Assembly (NCBI GenBank): GCA_963842355.1
Contig: CAWJGC010000004.1
Location: forward strand, 1,302,001 to 1,366,000
Length of the DNA: 64,000 nt
DNA from: JASHPR01 sp963842355
GTDB lineage: Bacteria > Actinomycetota > Actinomycetes > Streptosporangiales > Streptosporangiaceae
Direction: 5' to 3'
The translations under genes were made by a program, and so were the position numbers. This document shows, piece by piece, positions 7,196 through 16,298 of this stretch; the first letter of the stretch is position 1, and each line of letters opens with the position of its first letter. The notes below the pieces were generated by a model. That model had not been told where the DNA came from, did not search any database, and worked only from the letters and a program-made list of their open reading frames with translations.

Positions 7196-8656
7196 ATGCA
7201 GAAAAAGCTGCTGAAGGGGTCGGCGCGAAGGCTCGCCGGCCTGAGCGTGGTCGTCGTCGCCGTGATCGCGGCCACGGGCGCCCTGTCGTTCTGGCGCTAC
7301 GAGGTAGCCCTCTCCCGGGCGTCCGCGGCGCTGGACGAGCGCACGGACGCCAGGACCACGGCGCAGCTCACCACCACGTTCTGGGAGGAACGCAACGCGC
7401 TGGACGCCTACCTCGACCGCGGCCCGTCACCCGTGACGTCCGCGGCTGTGGTCAAGTACCGGGATCAGTTCCACCGGCTGGCCGCGCAGATCCGGAGCGT
7501 CTCGACGGCCGCGGACGCGAGGGTCCTGGCTCAGGCCGTCGCGGCGGAGGGGCGCTATTACGCCGTCTTCACGGGGCTCCGTGGCGCTGCGGGCACTGGC
7601 GTGATCCGTTCGCATGCGGCAATCGACCGGCTGGAGGCAGCCGCGCCGGGCGTGGTGCCACCCCTGAACCACCTGGACAGCCTGGACAACCTGCGCGCGG
7701 ACGCGGCGAAGGCGTCGGCCGACTCCGCGGCGGCTCAGGCCCTCACCATCGGGATCATCGCCCTGCTCCTCGCCGTTGCCGCCGGCATCACCATCGCGAT
7801 CTTCGCGGTCCGGTTGCTGCGCCGGGCCGGCGAGCGGGAGCAGGACCTGACGGACGCAGTGGGGCGGCTGAGCGACCGGGACGAGCTTCTGGCCCGGCTG
7901 CGGTCGACGTCGGCGGTGCTCAGCGGGGTGACCGGTGAGCTGCGGCTGGCGGCGAAGAACGCCGAGGCGGTGGCGGGCGAGCAGTCCTCGGCGGTGGCGG
8001 AGACGTCGGCCACGATCGAGGAGCTGGCCACGACGGCGGGCTCGATCGCCGACAACGTGCGCGCCGTGGGGAAGGCGGCCGAGCGGACCGGGGACACCAT
8101 GCGCGACGTGCGGGGGGATGTCGAGGCGATCGCCGGGCGGGCGCTGTCGCTGGGCGAGCGGGCGCAGAAGATCGGGGAGATCCTCGAGCTGATCAACGAG
8201 ATCGCGGCGCAGACCAACCTGCTCGCGCTGAACGCCGCGATCGAGGCCGCGCGGGCCGGCGAGGCCGGCCGGGGCTTCGCGGTCGTGGCGGCCGAGGTGC
8301 GCAAGCTCGCGGAGCGGTCGGTGCACTCCACCGAATCGATCGGCGTGATCATCACCGGGATACGGGACGAGACCAACGCGATGATCATGGCCATCGAGGC
8401 CGGCGGCCCCCGGGTCCGTGAGGTCGCTGACCTGATGACGTCGACGGCGGTCATGCTGGAGCAGTCGATCCTGGCCACCCAGCAGCAGAAGTCAGCGGCC
8501 GACCAGGTCGACACCGCGGTCCAGCAGATCCGCGAGGCGGCCGACCAGCTCGCGGCCGAGCAGTCGCAGTGGGCCGCCACCGCCGGCCGCCTGGAGGCGC
8601 TGGTGGACGACCTCGGCAGCGCCCTGCACGACGGCGACGGGGATCTCGGCCCGTGA
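7196..8656 (+). CDS. methyl-accepting chemotaxis protein 2
   Basis: A 486-residue paralogue of the preceding receptor, 39 bp downstream. Transmembrane segments lie near residues 12-33 and 182-207 with a divergent helical sensor between. The signalling hairpin (tip near 334-356) is almost identical to receptors 1 and 3. One tip-proximal segment differs: AIEAGGPRVREVADLM replaces the TEEGTRQSREVGDLM of receptor 1. ATG 7196 follows a weak purine run (CAGAAAG). Receptors with the same output domain but different sensors suggest one shared array reading several signals. Confidence 0.9.
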   Translation: MQKKLLKGSARRLAGLSVVVVAVIAATGALSFWRYEVALSRASAALDERTDARTTAQLTTTFWEERNALDAYLDRGPSPVTSAAVVKYRDQFHRLAAQIRSVSTAADARVLAQAVAAEGRYYAVFTGLRGAAGTGVIRSHAAIDRLEAAAPGVVPPLNHLDSLDNLRADAAKASADSAAAQALTIGIIALLLAVAAGITIAIFAVRLLRRAGEREQDLTDAVGRLSDRDELLARLRSTSAVLSGVTGELRLAAKNAEAVAGEQSSAVAETSATIEELATTAGSIADNVRAVGKAAERTGDTMRDVRGDVEAIAGRALSLGERAQKIGEILELINEIAAQTNLLALNAAIEAARAGEAGRGFAVVAAEVRKLAERSVHSTESIGVIITGIRDETNAMIMAIEAGGPRVREVADLMTSTAVMLEQSILATQQQKSAADQVDTAVQQIREAADQLAAEQSQWAATAGRLEALVDDLGSALHDGDGDLGP

Positions 8657-8804
8657 GCGCCATAAGGGGCGGATCGTGCCCCGGCAGACGCTACGGAGCG
8701 TTACCAGACGATACGGATGTGCTGTCAACGGGTAGGTCTTCCGGCACGCGGCGCCGCGAGGCCTGCCGCTACAGGGGGAAGCATGCGAGTGAATACAGGA
8801 AGGA

Positions 8805-10253
8805 ATGCTTGAGACGCCGCGTCGCCGCGTCGCCGCGGTAGCGGTGGCGGTCGTCGTCGTGATATCTGTCGCCGGCGGCCTGGCTGGCTGGCGCTACGAG
8901 GCCGCCCTCTCCAGCGCAACCACGGCGCGCGTCCAGCAGGCGGCCGCGAAGGCCACGGCGGATCTCACCGCCGCTTTCCTGGATGAACGCTTCGCGGTGG
9001 ACGCCTACGTCTTCACCCCGTTGCCGGCGTTCCTGGCCAGCATGACCGCGGAACGGGCTCAGTTCCGGCGGCTGGCAGAGAACCTGGAAAGGACCCCCAC
9101 GACGGACGCCGAGAAACGATCCCTGGCGCAGGCCGTGACCGGAGAGGCACGCTACGCCTCCCTCTTCGCCCGGCTCCGTGCCGAGGCGGGCCAGGGCGCG
9201 CAGCGCAGCATCGCCGCGAGTACCCGGCTGGAGGCCGTCGTGCCCGCCGTGACGAGACCCCTGAGCAGGCTGGAACAACTTCTCTCGCAGCGCGCGCAAG
9301 CATCCGGAGTGGCTGCCGCCGCATCAGCGCGTCAGGCGCGCGCCATCGGGATCGGCGCCATCATCTTCTCCCTGGCCGCCGGCATCGGATACGCGCTCTT
9401 CGCGATCCGGCTGCTCGGCCAGGCCTTCGAGCGAGAGCGGAAACTGACCGAAGCGCTCGGGCGGCTGAGCGACCGGGACGAGCTCCTCGGCCGCCTGCGG
9501 TCGACGTCGGCGGTGCTGGGCGGGGTCGCCGGTGAGCTGCGGCTGGCGGCGAAGAACGCGGAGGCGGTGGCGAGCCAGCAGTCCGCGGCGGTGGCGGAGA
9601 CGTCCGCCACGATCGAGGAACTGGCCACGACCGCGGGCTCGATCGCCGACAACGCGCGCGCGATGGCGAAGGCGGCCGAGCGGACCGGCGACGTGACGCG
9701 CGAGGCGCGTGAGAAGAGCGAGGTCTTCGTCGAGCGCATACTCGCGCTCGGCCAGAGCATGCAGAAGATCGGCGAGATCCTCAAGCTGATCAGCGAGATC
9801 GCGGCGCAGACCAACATGCTCGCGCTGAACGCCGCGATCGAGGCGGCGCGGGCTGGCGAGGCCGGCCAGGGCTTCGCGGTGGTCGCGGCCGAGGTGCGCC
9901 AGCTCGCGGAGCGGTCGGTGCACTCCACCGAGTCGATCAGCGTGATCATCACCGGGATACGGGACGAGACCAACGCGACGATCACGGCGGCCCAGGAGGG
10001 CACCCGCCAGTCCCGCGAGGTCGGCGACCTGATGACGTCGACGGCGGTCATGCTGGAGCAGTCGATCCTGGCCACGCAGCAGCAGAAGTCGGCGGCCGAC
10101 CAGGTGGACACCGCGATCCAGCAGATCCGGGATTCGGCTAACCAGCTCGCGGCCGAGCAGTCGCAGTGGGCCGCCGCCGCCGGCCTGCTGGAGGCGCTGG
10201 TGGACGACCTCGGCAGCGCCCTGCAATCTGCACGACGGGACGAACGCCCGTGA
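8805..10253 (+). CDS. methyl-accepting chemotaxis protein 3
   Basis: A 482-residue receptor with membrane helices near 8-28 and 178-203. Its tip reads QTNMLALNAAIEAARAGEAGQGF, a small departure from the other two (Leu to Met, Arg to Gln). The region before the tip (EKSEVFVERILALGQSMQKIG) also differs, so it is the most diverged signalling domain of the three. ATG 8805 follows AGGAAGGA directly upstream. Its TGA overlaps the cheW GTG by 4 bp, tying receptor and coupling protein translation. A 148-bp spacer separates it from receptor 2 and may hold an internal promoter. Confidence 0.9.
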   Translation: MLETPRRRVAAVAVAVVVVISVAGGLAGWRYEAALSSATTARVQQAAAKATADLTAAFLDERFAVDAYVFTPLPAFLASMTAERAQFRRLAENLERTPTTDAEKRSLAQAVTGEARYASLFARLRAEAGQGAQRSIAASTRLEAVVPAVTRPLSRLEQLLSQRAQASGVAAAASARQARAIGIGAIIFSLAAGIGYALFAIRLLGQAFERERKLTEALGRLSDRDELLGRLRSTSAVLGGVAGELRLAAKNAEAVASQQSAAVAETSATIEELATTAGSIADNARAMAKAAERTGDVTREAREKSEVFVERILALGQSMQKIGEILKLISEIAAQTNMLALNAAIEAARAGEAGQGFAVVAAEVRQLAERSVHSTESISVIITGIRDETNATITAAQEGTRQSREVGDLMTSTAVMLEQSILATQQQKSAADQVDTAIQQIRDSANQLAAEQSQWAAAAGLLEALVDDLGSALQSARRDERP

Positions 10254-10654
10254 GCGTCTGCATACGGCTGAGAGTGGCTTCCGAGGCCTACGCGGTACCC
10301 GTCGAGCACGTCTGGGAGGTGGCCGACCTCGGTGACGTGAGGGCCGTTCCGGGAGCACGGCCGGAGCTGCTGGGGATCCAGAACATGCGCGGCCAGATCC
10401 TGCCGGTGTTCGACCTCGCGCTGCTGCTCGGGATCCCGCGAACCGCGCCGCCGAGCCGCCTGCTCGTGGCGGAGGCGGACGGGCGCCGGGCCGGGCTCGC
10501 GGTCGACGAGGTGAGCGGGATCGGCGACCTTCCCGATCCGGGCGAGGACACCGACTGCGACCTGCTGGCTGGTGCCACGCTCAGCGAGGGTGACCTCATC
10601 GGTGTCATCGACGTGACGCGGGTACTCGATTCGCTGGCGGGGACACGGCAGTGA
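10250..10654 (+). CDS. cheW: chemotaxis coupling protein CheW
   Basis: A 134-residue single CheW domain that links receptors to the kinase CheA. Visible signatures: YAVPVEHVWEV, the central LLGIQNMRGQILPVFDLA (NxRGxxxPxxDL) and the second lobe GRRAGLAVDEVSGI. GTG 10250 overlaps the receptor stop (GTGA), and its TGA overlaps the cheA start in the same way. It is slightly shorter than typical CheW (about 150-160) but both beta-barrel halves are present. Confidence 0.93.
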   Translation: MSVCIRLRVASEAYAVPVEHVWEVADLGDVRAVPGARPELLGIQNMRGQILPVFDLALLLGIPRTAPPSRLLVAEADGRRAGLAVDEVSGIGDLPDPGEDTDCDLLAGATLSEGDLIGVIDVTRVLDSLAGTRQ

Positions 10655-12717
10655 GCGAGCCCGACAGCGACCTGGCCGACATTTTCCGCGACGAGGCGAC
10701 GCAGCGGCTCGACCACATGGACGCGGTCCTGCTCGCGATCGAGTCCGGCCATGCGGACGCCGGGGCCGTGGACTCGCTGTTCCGCGATGCGCACACCATC
10801 AAGGGCGCGGCCGGCATGCTCGGCCTCGACGATATCCAGACACTCGCCCATGCTGCCGAGGACATTCTGGCCCCGGTTCGCCAGTCGGGAGCCTTCCCTC
10901 CGCAAATCGCGGCGCCACTGCTGCGCGCGACCGCCACGTTGCGGGCCTTGGTGGCCGGCTCCGGGGAACCCATCGACGGCCTGCTCAACGATCTGGCCCA
11001 GACCCGGGAGGCGCTCGCCGGCGGGGGCGGCGCCGGCGCCCCGGTCGCGGGGGAGGCCCCGGTCCCCGAGGCGCCGGTCCCGGAGGCCCCGGTCCCGGAG
11101 GCGCCGGTCCCGGAGGCGCCGGTCCCGGAGGCGCCGGTCCCGGAGGCGCCGGTCCCGGAGGCGCCGGTCCCGGAGGCCGTCCGGACCGCGGGCGCACAGC
11201 GCACCATGCGGGTTCCGGCGGAGAAGATCGATCACCTGGTCGACGCCTTCGGCGAGTTCATGCAGTACCGGCGCCGTATGGTTCACTCGCTGGCCCAGCA
11301 GTCGTCGCTGACCCCCGCCATGTCCGAGATGCTCTCCGGCGGCGCGGGCATGCTCGATGATCTCAGAGACACCGCGGTCGGACTGCGGACGCTGCCGATC
11401 TCGGCCATCACCGGTCCGCTGCCGCATGCGGTGCGGGACATCGCGCACGCCGCCGGCAAGGAGGTCGACTTCGTCGTCACCGGGGCCGGCACCGAGATCG
11501 ACCGGGTCATCCTGGAGAGCCTGTCCGAGCCGCTCACGCACTTGCTGCGCAACGCCGTCGGGCATGGCATCGAGTCCCCGGCCGAGCGGGAGCAGGCCGG
11601 CAAGGCCCGGTGCGGCCGGGTGGAGCTGCGCGCGGTGCCCCGCGGCAGCATGGTCGAGATCGTGGTCGCGGACGACGGCCGGGGCGTCTCGCCCGAGGTG
11701 ATCGAGAAGGCTCGGCACGAGGGGTCGCTCGTCGACCTGCTCACCCGGGCCGGGTACTCGACGGCGGGGGAGGTGACCGAACTCGCCGGACGCGGCGTCG
11801 GACTCGATGCCGTCAGGAACTACGTGATCTCCGTGCGCGGCAGCCTCGAGATCCGCAGCGAGCCGGGCCGGGGAATGGATGTCGTGCTGTTGCTGCCGGT
11901 GGCCCTGGCCCTCGTGGAGGCACTGCTCTTCGAACGCGCCGGGGCGGCGTACGGCGTTCCCATGGCCTCGGTCGAAGAGGTCGTGATGGTGGGGCAGACG
12001 CTCACGCTGCAGCGCCAGCCCGCCCTGGAGGTCCACGGGAGATCGCTGCCGGTCGTCGATGTCGCCGAGATCATCGGCACGCAAGCGCCTCCGCTCCCGG
12101 CCCGGTCACCGGGGGTCGTGATCTCCACCGGGGGCCAGCGGGTGATCACGACGTGCGACGTGCTCCTGGGGACCGAGGAAGTCATGATCAAGCCGCTCGG
12201 CCTGGCCCGCGCGGCGGGCTACCTCGGTGCCTCCATCCTCGGCGATGGCCGGATCGCGCTCCTCATCGAGCCGACCGTCCTGACCAGACGATCTCCGCGT
12301 GCCTCCGAGACGGCCGCCCCCGGCGCGGCGGCCGGGCCGGCCGCCGCGCCGAAGGTGCTCGTGGTCGAGGACTCGTTCACCGTCCGCGAGCTGCAGCGCA
12401 GCATCCTCGAGGCGGCGGGCTATGCGGTGGCGACCGCGCGCGACGGACGTGACGCGCTGAATGTCCTGGACCACGACCCCCGGATCGGGCTGGTGATCAC
12501 CGACCTCGAGATGCCCGAGCTGGACGGGATCGAGCTCACCCGGGCGATCCGCGGTGACCCCGCGCGCTCGTCGCTGCCGGTGGTCATCGTCACCTCGCAT
12601 GGAGCCGAGGAGGACCGGCGCAAGGGGATCGAGGCGGGCGCCGACGCGTACATGGCCAAGCACAGCTTCGATCAGCAAGCCCTGCTCGAATGCGTCGATC
12701 GACTGCTGGGGCGGTGA
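10651..12717 (+). CDS. cheA: hybrid chemotaxis histidine kinase CheA with C-terminal receiver
   Basis: A 688-residue soluble kinase. An HPt domain comes first, with phospho-acceptor His48 in RDAHTIKGAAGM. A linker of eight APVPE repeats (11056-11175) takes the place of the P2 docking domain. Then come the dimerisation helices, the HATPase_c domain (N box LLRNAVGHGIE near 299, DDGRGV, GRGVGLDAV), a CheW-like regulatory domain (about 412-555) and a receiver from about 567 with EDS and phospho-acceptor Asp618 in VITDLEMP. Such hybrids are usual in non-flagellar chemosensory systems, where the attached receiver acts as phosphate sink or relay. Start overlaps cheW by 4 bp. Confidence 0.93.
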   Translation: MSEPDSDLADIFRDEATQRLDHMDAVLLAIESGHADAGAVDSLFRDAHTIKGAAGMLGLDDIQTLAHAAEDILAPVRQSGAFPPQIAAPLLRATATLRALVAGSGEPIDGLLNDLAQTREALAGGGGAGAPVAGEAPVPEAPVPEAPVPEAPVPEAPVPEAPVPEAPVPEAPVPEAVRTAGAQRTMRVPAEKIDHLVDAFGEFMQYRRRMVHSLAQQSSLTPAMSEMLSGGAGMLDDLRDTAVGLRTLPISAITGPLPHAVRDIAHAAGKEVDFVVTGAGTEIDRVILESLSEPLTHLLRNAVGHGIESPAEREQAGKARCGRVELRAVPRGSMVEIVVADDGRGVSPEVIEKARHEGSLVDLLTRAGYSTAGEVTELAGRGVGLDAVRNYVISVRGSLEIRSEPGRGMDVVLLLPVALALVEALLFERAGAAYGVPMASVEEVVMVGQTLTLQRQPALEVHGRSLPVVDVAEIIGTQAPPLPARSPGVVISTGGQRVITTCDVLLGTEEVMIKPLGLARAAGYLGASILGDGRIALLIEPTVLTRRSPRASETAAPGAAAGPAAAPKVLVVEDSFTVRELQRSILEAAGYAVATARDGRDALNVLDHDPRIGLVITDLEMPELDGIELTRAIRGDPARSSLPVVIVTSHGAEEDRRKGIEAGADAYMAKHSFDQQALLECVDRLLGR
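11056..11175 (+). repeat. 15-bp coding minisatellite, 8 units (APVPE)
   Basis: Eight units of GCGCCGGTCCCGGAG encode APVPE repeated eight times in the CheA linker. The near identity at DNA level, including third positions, indicates recent expansion by slippage or recombination. Such Pro/Ala-rich stretches usually form stiff extended linkers. Confidence 0.95.
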
Positions 12718-12720
12718 CCG

Positions 12721-13758
12721 GTGGCGGCGCTGCGGGTGCTGATGTGCGAGGACTCCCGCGTCTATGCCGTCGCGCTGCAGCGGATGCTCGAGTACGACGG
12801 CGATATCGCGGTCTGCGCGGTCTGCGCCACCGCCGAGGAGGCCATCGCCGCCTTGCCCCGGGCCAAGCCGGACCTGGTGACCATGGATGTCGAGCTGCCG
12901 GGCATGAACGGGCTCGAGGCGGTCGGCGAGATCATGAGCGGCCGGCCGCTGCCGATCCTGGTGCTGTCCAGCTACGTCGGCCCCGGCAGCGACAAGGTCG
13001 CGGACGCGCTCGCCGCCGGAGCACTCGACGCCGTCGACAAGGACGAACTGGACCTGCACGACCCGGCCGGCAGCGCGGGAGCCGCGTTCCGGCGCCGGGT
13101 CAGGATGCTCGGCCAGTCACGGGTGATCCGGCATCCGGGAGTCAGGCTCGCGGCCGGAACCGCCACCGCGGGCCGGGGGCATCGAGCGTCGGTCGTCGGA
13201 ATCTGCGCGTCGGTCGGCGGTCCCGAGCTGCTGATGTTCCTGCTCACCGCGCTGCCGGCCGACTACCCGATCCCGCTGCTCGTCGTGCAGCACATGGCGG
13301 CCGGGTTTACCGACGGGCTCGTCCGGTGGCTCGACCGCGCGGTCTCGCCACCCGTCGGTGTCGCGGCAGGCGGGATGCGGGCGCGCCCGGGGGCGTGGAT
13401 CGCACCGCACGGCGCGCACCTCACCCTGACCAGTGCCGGGGAGCTGGCCCTCGACAGCCGGACCCCGGCCGGACGCCACCGTCCGTCCGGCGACGTCCTG
13501 CTGGAGAGCATCGCCGCGTCGGCCGGCCGGACCGGCGTCGCGGTGGTGCTCAGCGGGATGGGCAGCGACGGCGCCGCCGGTGCCGCCGCGGTGCGCCGCG
13601 GCGGCGGCCTCGCGATCGCCCAGAACGAGGAGACCTCGGCGGTGTTCGGCATGCCCAAGGCGGCCATCGACCGCGGGGTCGACCTGGTGCTGTCCCCCGG
13701 TGAGATCGCCGAATGCCTGCTGCGGCTGCGCCATGTGCCGCTGCCGGGGGCACGGTGA
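12721..13758 (+). CDS. cheB: protein-glutamate methylesterase CheB
   Basis: A 345-residue response regulator that demethylates and deamidates receptor glutamates. The receiver (about 1-120) has EDS and phospho-acceptor Asp56 in VTMDVELPGMNG. The esterase domain shows the triad Ser164 (CASVGGPE), His191 (VVQHM) and Asp283 (GMGSDGAAG), with HRPSGDVLLES before the last. GTG 12721 starts three bases after the cheA stop, and the TGA overlaps cheR as GTGA. All catalytic residues are present. In a cluster with no cheY it shows that receptor adaptation is kept. Confidence 0.95.
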   Translation: MAALRVLMCEDSRVYAVALQRMLEYDGDIAVCAVCATAEEAIAALPRAKPDLVTMDVELPGMNGLEAVGEIMSGRPLPILVLSSYVGPGSDKVADALAAGALDAVDKDELDLHDPAGSAGAAFRRRVRMLGQSRVIRHPGVRLAAGTATAGRGHRASVVGICASVGGPELLMFLLTALPADYPIPLLVVQHMAAGFTDGLVRWLDRAVSPPVGVAAGGMRARPGAWIAPHGAHLTLTSAGELALDSRTPAGRHRPSGDVLLESIAASAGRTGVAVVLSGMGSDGAAGAAAVRRGGGLAIAQNEETSAVFGMPKAAIDRGVDLVLSPGEIAECLLRLRHVPLPGAR

Positions 13759-15047
13759 CGGTGCTCGCCGAGCTCGCGGAGCTGGTCCGCCAGGAAACAG
13801 GGATCGCATTGCCGGTCGCGCGGAAGCGGGCCATTCTCGCCGCGCTGGAGCGGGCGGCTCCCGGGCTCGATCCCGGAGCGTTCGTGCGCGCGGCGTCGGG
13901 CCCGCGGGGCGATCGCGACCTCGTGAACCGGCTGATCGACGAAGTGACCGTCCAGGAGACGGCCTTCCTCCGGGACCGGAACCAACTCGACGCGATCGAC
14001 TGGCACGGCCTGCACCGCGTCGCCCGCGCGGCAGGCTCGGGCACCATCCGGGTGTGGAGCGCCGGGTGCTCGACCGGGGAGGAACCGTACACGCTGGCGC
14101 TGCTGGCCGCCGAGGCGTTCGCCCCGGCGCGACCCCCGGTCGACGTGCTCGGAACGGACATCTCCGGCGCCGCGCTCAGCCTGGCGTCGGACGGCCGGTA
14201 CCGTGAGCGGGCGGTGCGCGCCCTGGAGCCGCGGCTGCGCCGCCGCTACCTCGACCGGCAGGACGACGGTTGCTACCTGGTCGGGAAGGGCCTGCGCGAC
14301 CTGGTGCGCCTGCGCCGGCACAACCTGAGCCGGGACCCGATCCCGCCGCCCGCCGAGTCCGGCTTCGACCTGGTCATGTGCCGGAACGTGCTGATCTACC
14401 TCGAGGAACGCGTCGTCGGCCAGGTGATCGCGTCGCTACAGCGGTCGCTGCGGCCGGACGGGGAGCTGGTGCTGGGTACCGCGGACGCGCTGCAGCGGCC
14501 CGGCGGCCCCGCGGCGCGGCCCGGCCTGGGCGCGGTCACCGCGCCCGAGCGGCCATCCAGGCGGCCGCTGCGCAGCGAGCCGCCGGTGCCGCGTGAGCAG
14601 CGGCTGGCCGCGGCGCTGGACGCGGCGGATCAGGGCGACCGCGACCGCGCCCTGGCGCAGGCGGCGGCGCTGCTCGCCGACGACCCGCTCGACGCCGACG
14701 CGCACTTCGTCTCCGGGCTGGTCGCGCTGGAAGCCGGCCGCCCGGCGGAAGCGGTGGCGGCGCTGCGCAAGGCGGTCTTCGCCGACCCGGGTTTCGGACT
14801 CGCGGCGTTCGCCCTCGGCCGGGCCTACGACGCACTCGGTGACACGGTAGCGGCGCGTCGCTCCTACGAGCTGGCCCTGCGCACGCTCGACCCGGACGAC
14901 GACCGGCACGCCCAGATGCTCCAGCAGGTCGACCTCGGCGACATAGCCGGGGCGTGCCGCGCGCGGCTGGGGGGCCGGGCCGGCGGGGCGGGCAGCCATG
15001 ACGATCTGCCGCCCCCCGGGGTAGCCCGGCCGCAAGATATCACGTAA
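13755..15047 (+). CDS. cheR: chemotaxis methyltransferase CheR with TPR-like tail
   Basis: A 430-residue protein that uses S-adenosylmethionine to methylate receptor glutamates. An N-terminal helical domain (TVQETAFLRDRNQLD) precedes the methyltransferase fold with VWSAGCSTGEEPYTLALL (about 99-116), LGTDISGAAL and DLVMCRNVLIYL (about 204). The last 150 residues have an alanine-rich repeat pattern (AHFVSGLVALEAGRPAEAVA, AAFALGRAYDALGD), as in CheR-TPR proteins of alternative chemosensory systems. GTG 13755 overlaps cheB. This is the last gene of the coupled cluster; an 81-bp spacer of lower GC follows. Confidence 0.93.
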   Translation: MTVLAELAELVRQETGIALPVARKRAILAALERAAPGLDPGAFVRAASGPRGDRDLVNRLIDEVTVQETAFLRDRNQLDAIDWHGLHRVARAAGSGTIRVWSAGCSTGEEPYTLALLAAEAFAPARPPVDVLGTDISGAALSLASDGRYRERAVRALEPRLRRRYLDRQDDGCYLVGKGLRDLVRLRRHNLSRDPIPPPAESGFDLVMCRNVLIYLEERVVGQVIASLQRSLRPDGELVLGTADALQRPGGPAARPGLGAVTAPERPSRRPLRSEPPVPREQRLAAALDAADQGDRDRALAQAAALLADDPLDADAHFVSGLVALEAGRPAEAVAALRKAVFADPGFGLAAFALGRAYDALGDTVAARRSYELALRTLDPDDDRHAQMLQQVDLGDIAGACRARLGGRAGGAGSHDDLPPPGVARPQDIT

Positions 15048-15128
15048 TGTAGTTATGACGTAGCTAATTGCAACAGCAAGCGGTCACTGCGTACGGTCTC
15101 GGGGGCGACTGGAGGGTGATCTAGACGC

Positions 15129-16298
15129 ATGGCTACCAGCGATCACGGCGAAACGGCGGGGCGGATCCTGGTGGTCGACGACGATCCGGTGACCGGCCGC
15201 TTCCTCACCCGGCTGCTGGGCGACCGTGGCGGATTCGACGTCACCCACATCCCCGATCCGGTGATCGCCCTGCACCGGGCCAGCACCGAGAACTGGGATC
15301 TGGTCCTGACCGACGTGGAGATGCCGGGCATGACCGGCCTGGAGCTCCTGGAGGCGCTGCGCCGGGCGGCGCCGGGCCTCCCGGTCGTAGTGATCACCGG
15401 CCACGCGTCGCTCGACTACGCGGTGTCCGCGCTGCGCGATCGCGCCGACGAGTTCCTGCAGAAGTCGCTCCCGCCGGAGGAACTGCTCGACGCGGTCGGC
15501 TCGGTCGTGGCCAGGACGCGCGCCGCCCGGCTCGCGGCGCGGCAGGCCGTGCTCGCGATCGGCGCGCATCCCGACGACGTCGAGATCGGCGCGGCCGGAG
15601 CGCTGCTCGTGCACCGCGCCCTGGGGCATGAGCTCTCGATCCTCACCCTCAGCCGCGGTGCCCGCGGCGGCACGGAGGCCACCCGGGCCGGCGAGTCCGA
15701 GATGGCGGCGCTCACCCTGGGCGCCACGCTGTACCTGGAGGACATGAAGGACACCCAGATCCGGGAGGGCGACCCCACGATCGGCGTGATCAGCCGGGTG
15801 GTCGAGGCCGTGCGGCCGACCGTGATCTACACCCATTCGCTGCATGACGTGCACCAGGATCACCGCAACGTGCACCAGGCCGCCATGGTGGCGGCCAGGA
15901 AGGTCAACCGCGTCTACTGCTTCCAGTCCCCGTCGGCCACCGTCGAATTCCGGCCGACCCGCTTCGTGACCATCGACGACCAGCTCGAGCGCAAGCTGCT
16001 GGCCATCCAGGCGTTCGGCTCGCAGACGCAGATCCGGGGTTACCTGGAGCCGGACCTGATCGAGTCCACCGCCCGCTACTGGTCGCGCTTCGGCGGCGGC
16101 CGCTACGCCGAGGCGTTCGAGGTGGTCCGCGAGGCCGCCACCGACGGCCAGCCCGCGGGCCCGGCTCCGGGCATGGCGGAGGCGGTGCCGTCGGGCGAAC
16201 CAGACGGCCCCCCCGGCGCCGGCGGGAGCCTGGCCACCCTGGGGTCAGAGCCCCCCGGGGCAACCCGCGATCACTCGGAGGTGCCGCATGCCACGTAG
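15129..16298 (+). CDS. response-regulator receiver fused to PIG-L family deacetylase
   Basis: A 389-residue fusion. Residues 1-125 form a receiver domain (VVDDDPV, phospho-acceptor Asp62 in LVLTDVEMPG, VITGHAS, Lys in FLQKSLPP). Residues about 140-330 form a PIG-L/LmbE zinc deacetylase with AHPDDVE near 145 and HQDHR near 243. PIG-L enzymes remove acetyl groups from N-acetylglucosamine-type sugars. A Pro/Gly-rich tail of about 60 residues follows. Phosphorylation would therefore gate a deacetylase directly. The gene lies just after cheR and overlaps the ATP-grasp gene by 11 bp, making it a candidate output of the CheA kinase; this link is inferred from position only. Confidence 0.9.
   Translation: MATSDHGETAGRILVVDDDPVTGRFLTRLLGDRGGFDVTHIPDPVIALHRASTENWDLVLTDVEMPGMTGLELLEALRRAAPGLPVVVITGHASLDYAVSALRDRADEFLQKSLPPEELLDAVGSVVARTRAARLAARQAVLAIGAHPDDVEIGAAGALLVHRALGHELSILTLSRGARGGTEATRAGESEMAALTLGATLYLEDMKDTQIREGDPTIGVISRVVEAVRPTVIYTHSLHDVHQDHRNVHQAAMVAARKVNRVYCFQSPSATVEFRPTRFVTIDDQLERKLLAIQAFGSQTQIRGYLEPDLIESTARYWSRFGGGRYAEAFEVVREAATDGQPAGPAPGMAEAVPSGEPDGPPGAGGSLATLGSEPPGATRDHSEVPHAT

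Noticed and set aside
5968..10309. Long minus-strand open frames opposite the three receptors (up to 435 codons)
   Set aside because: They are Ser/Ala/Arg-rich and repeat in all three paralogues at the same place, as expected for antisense shadows of conserved coil sequence.
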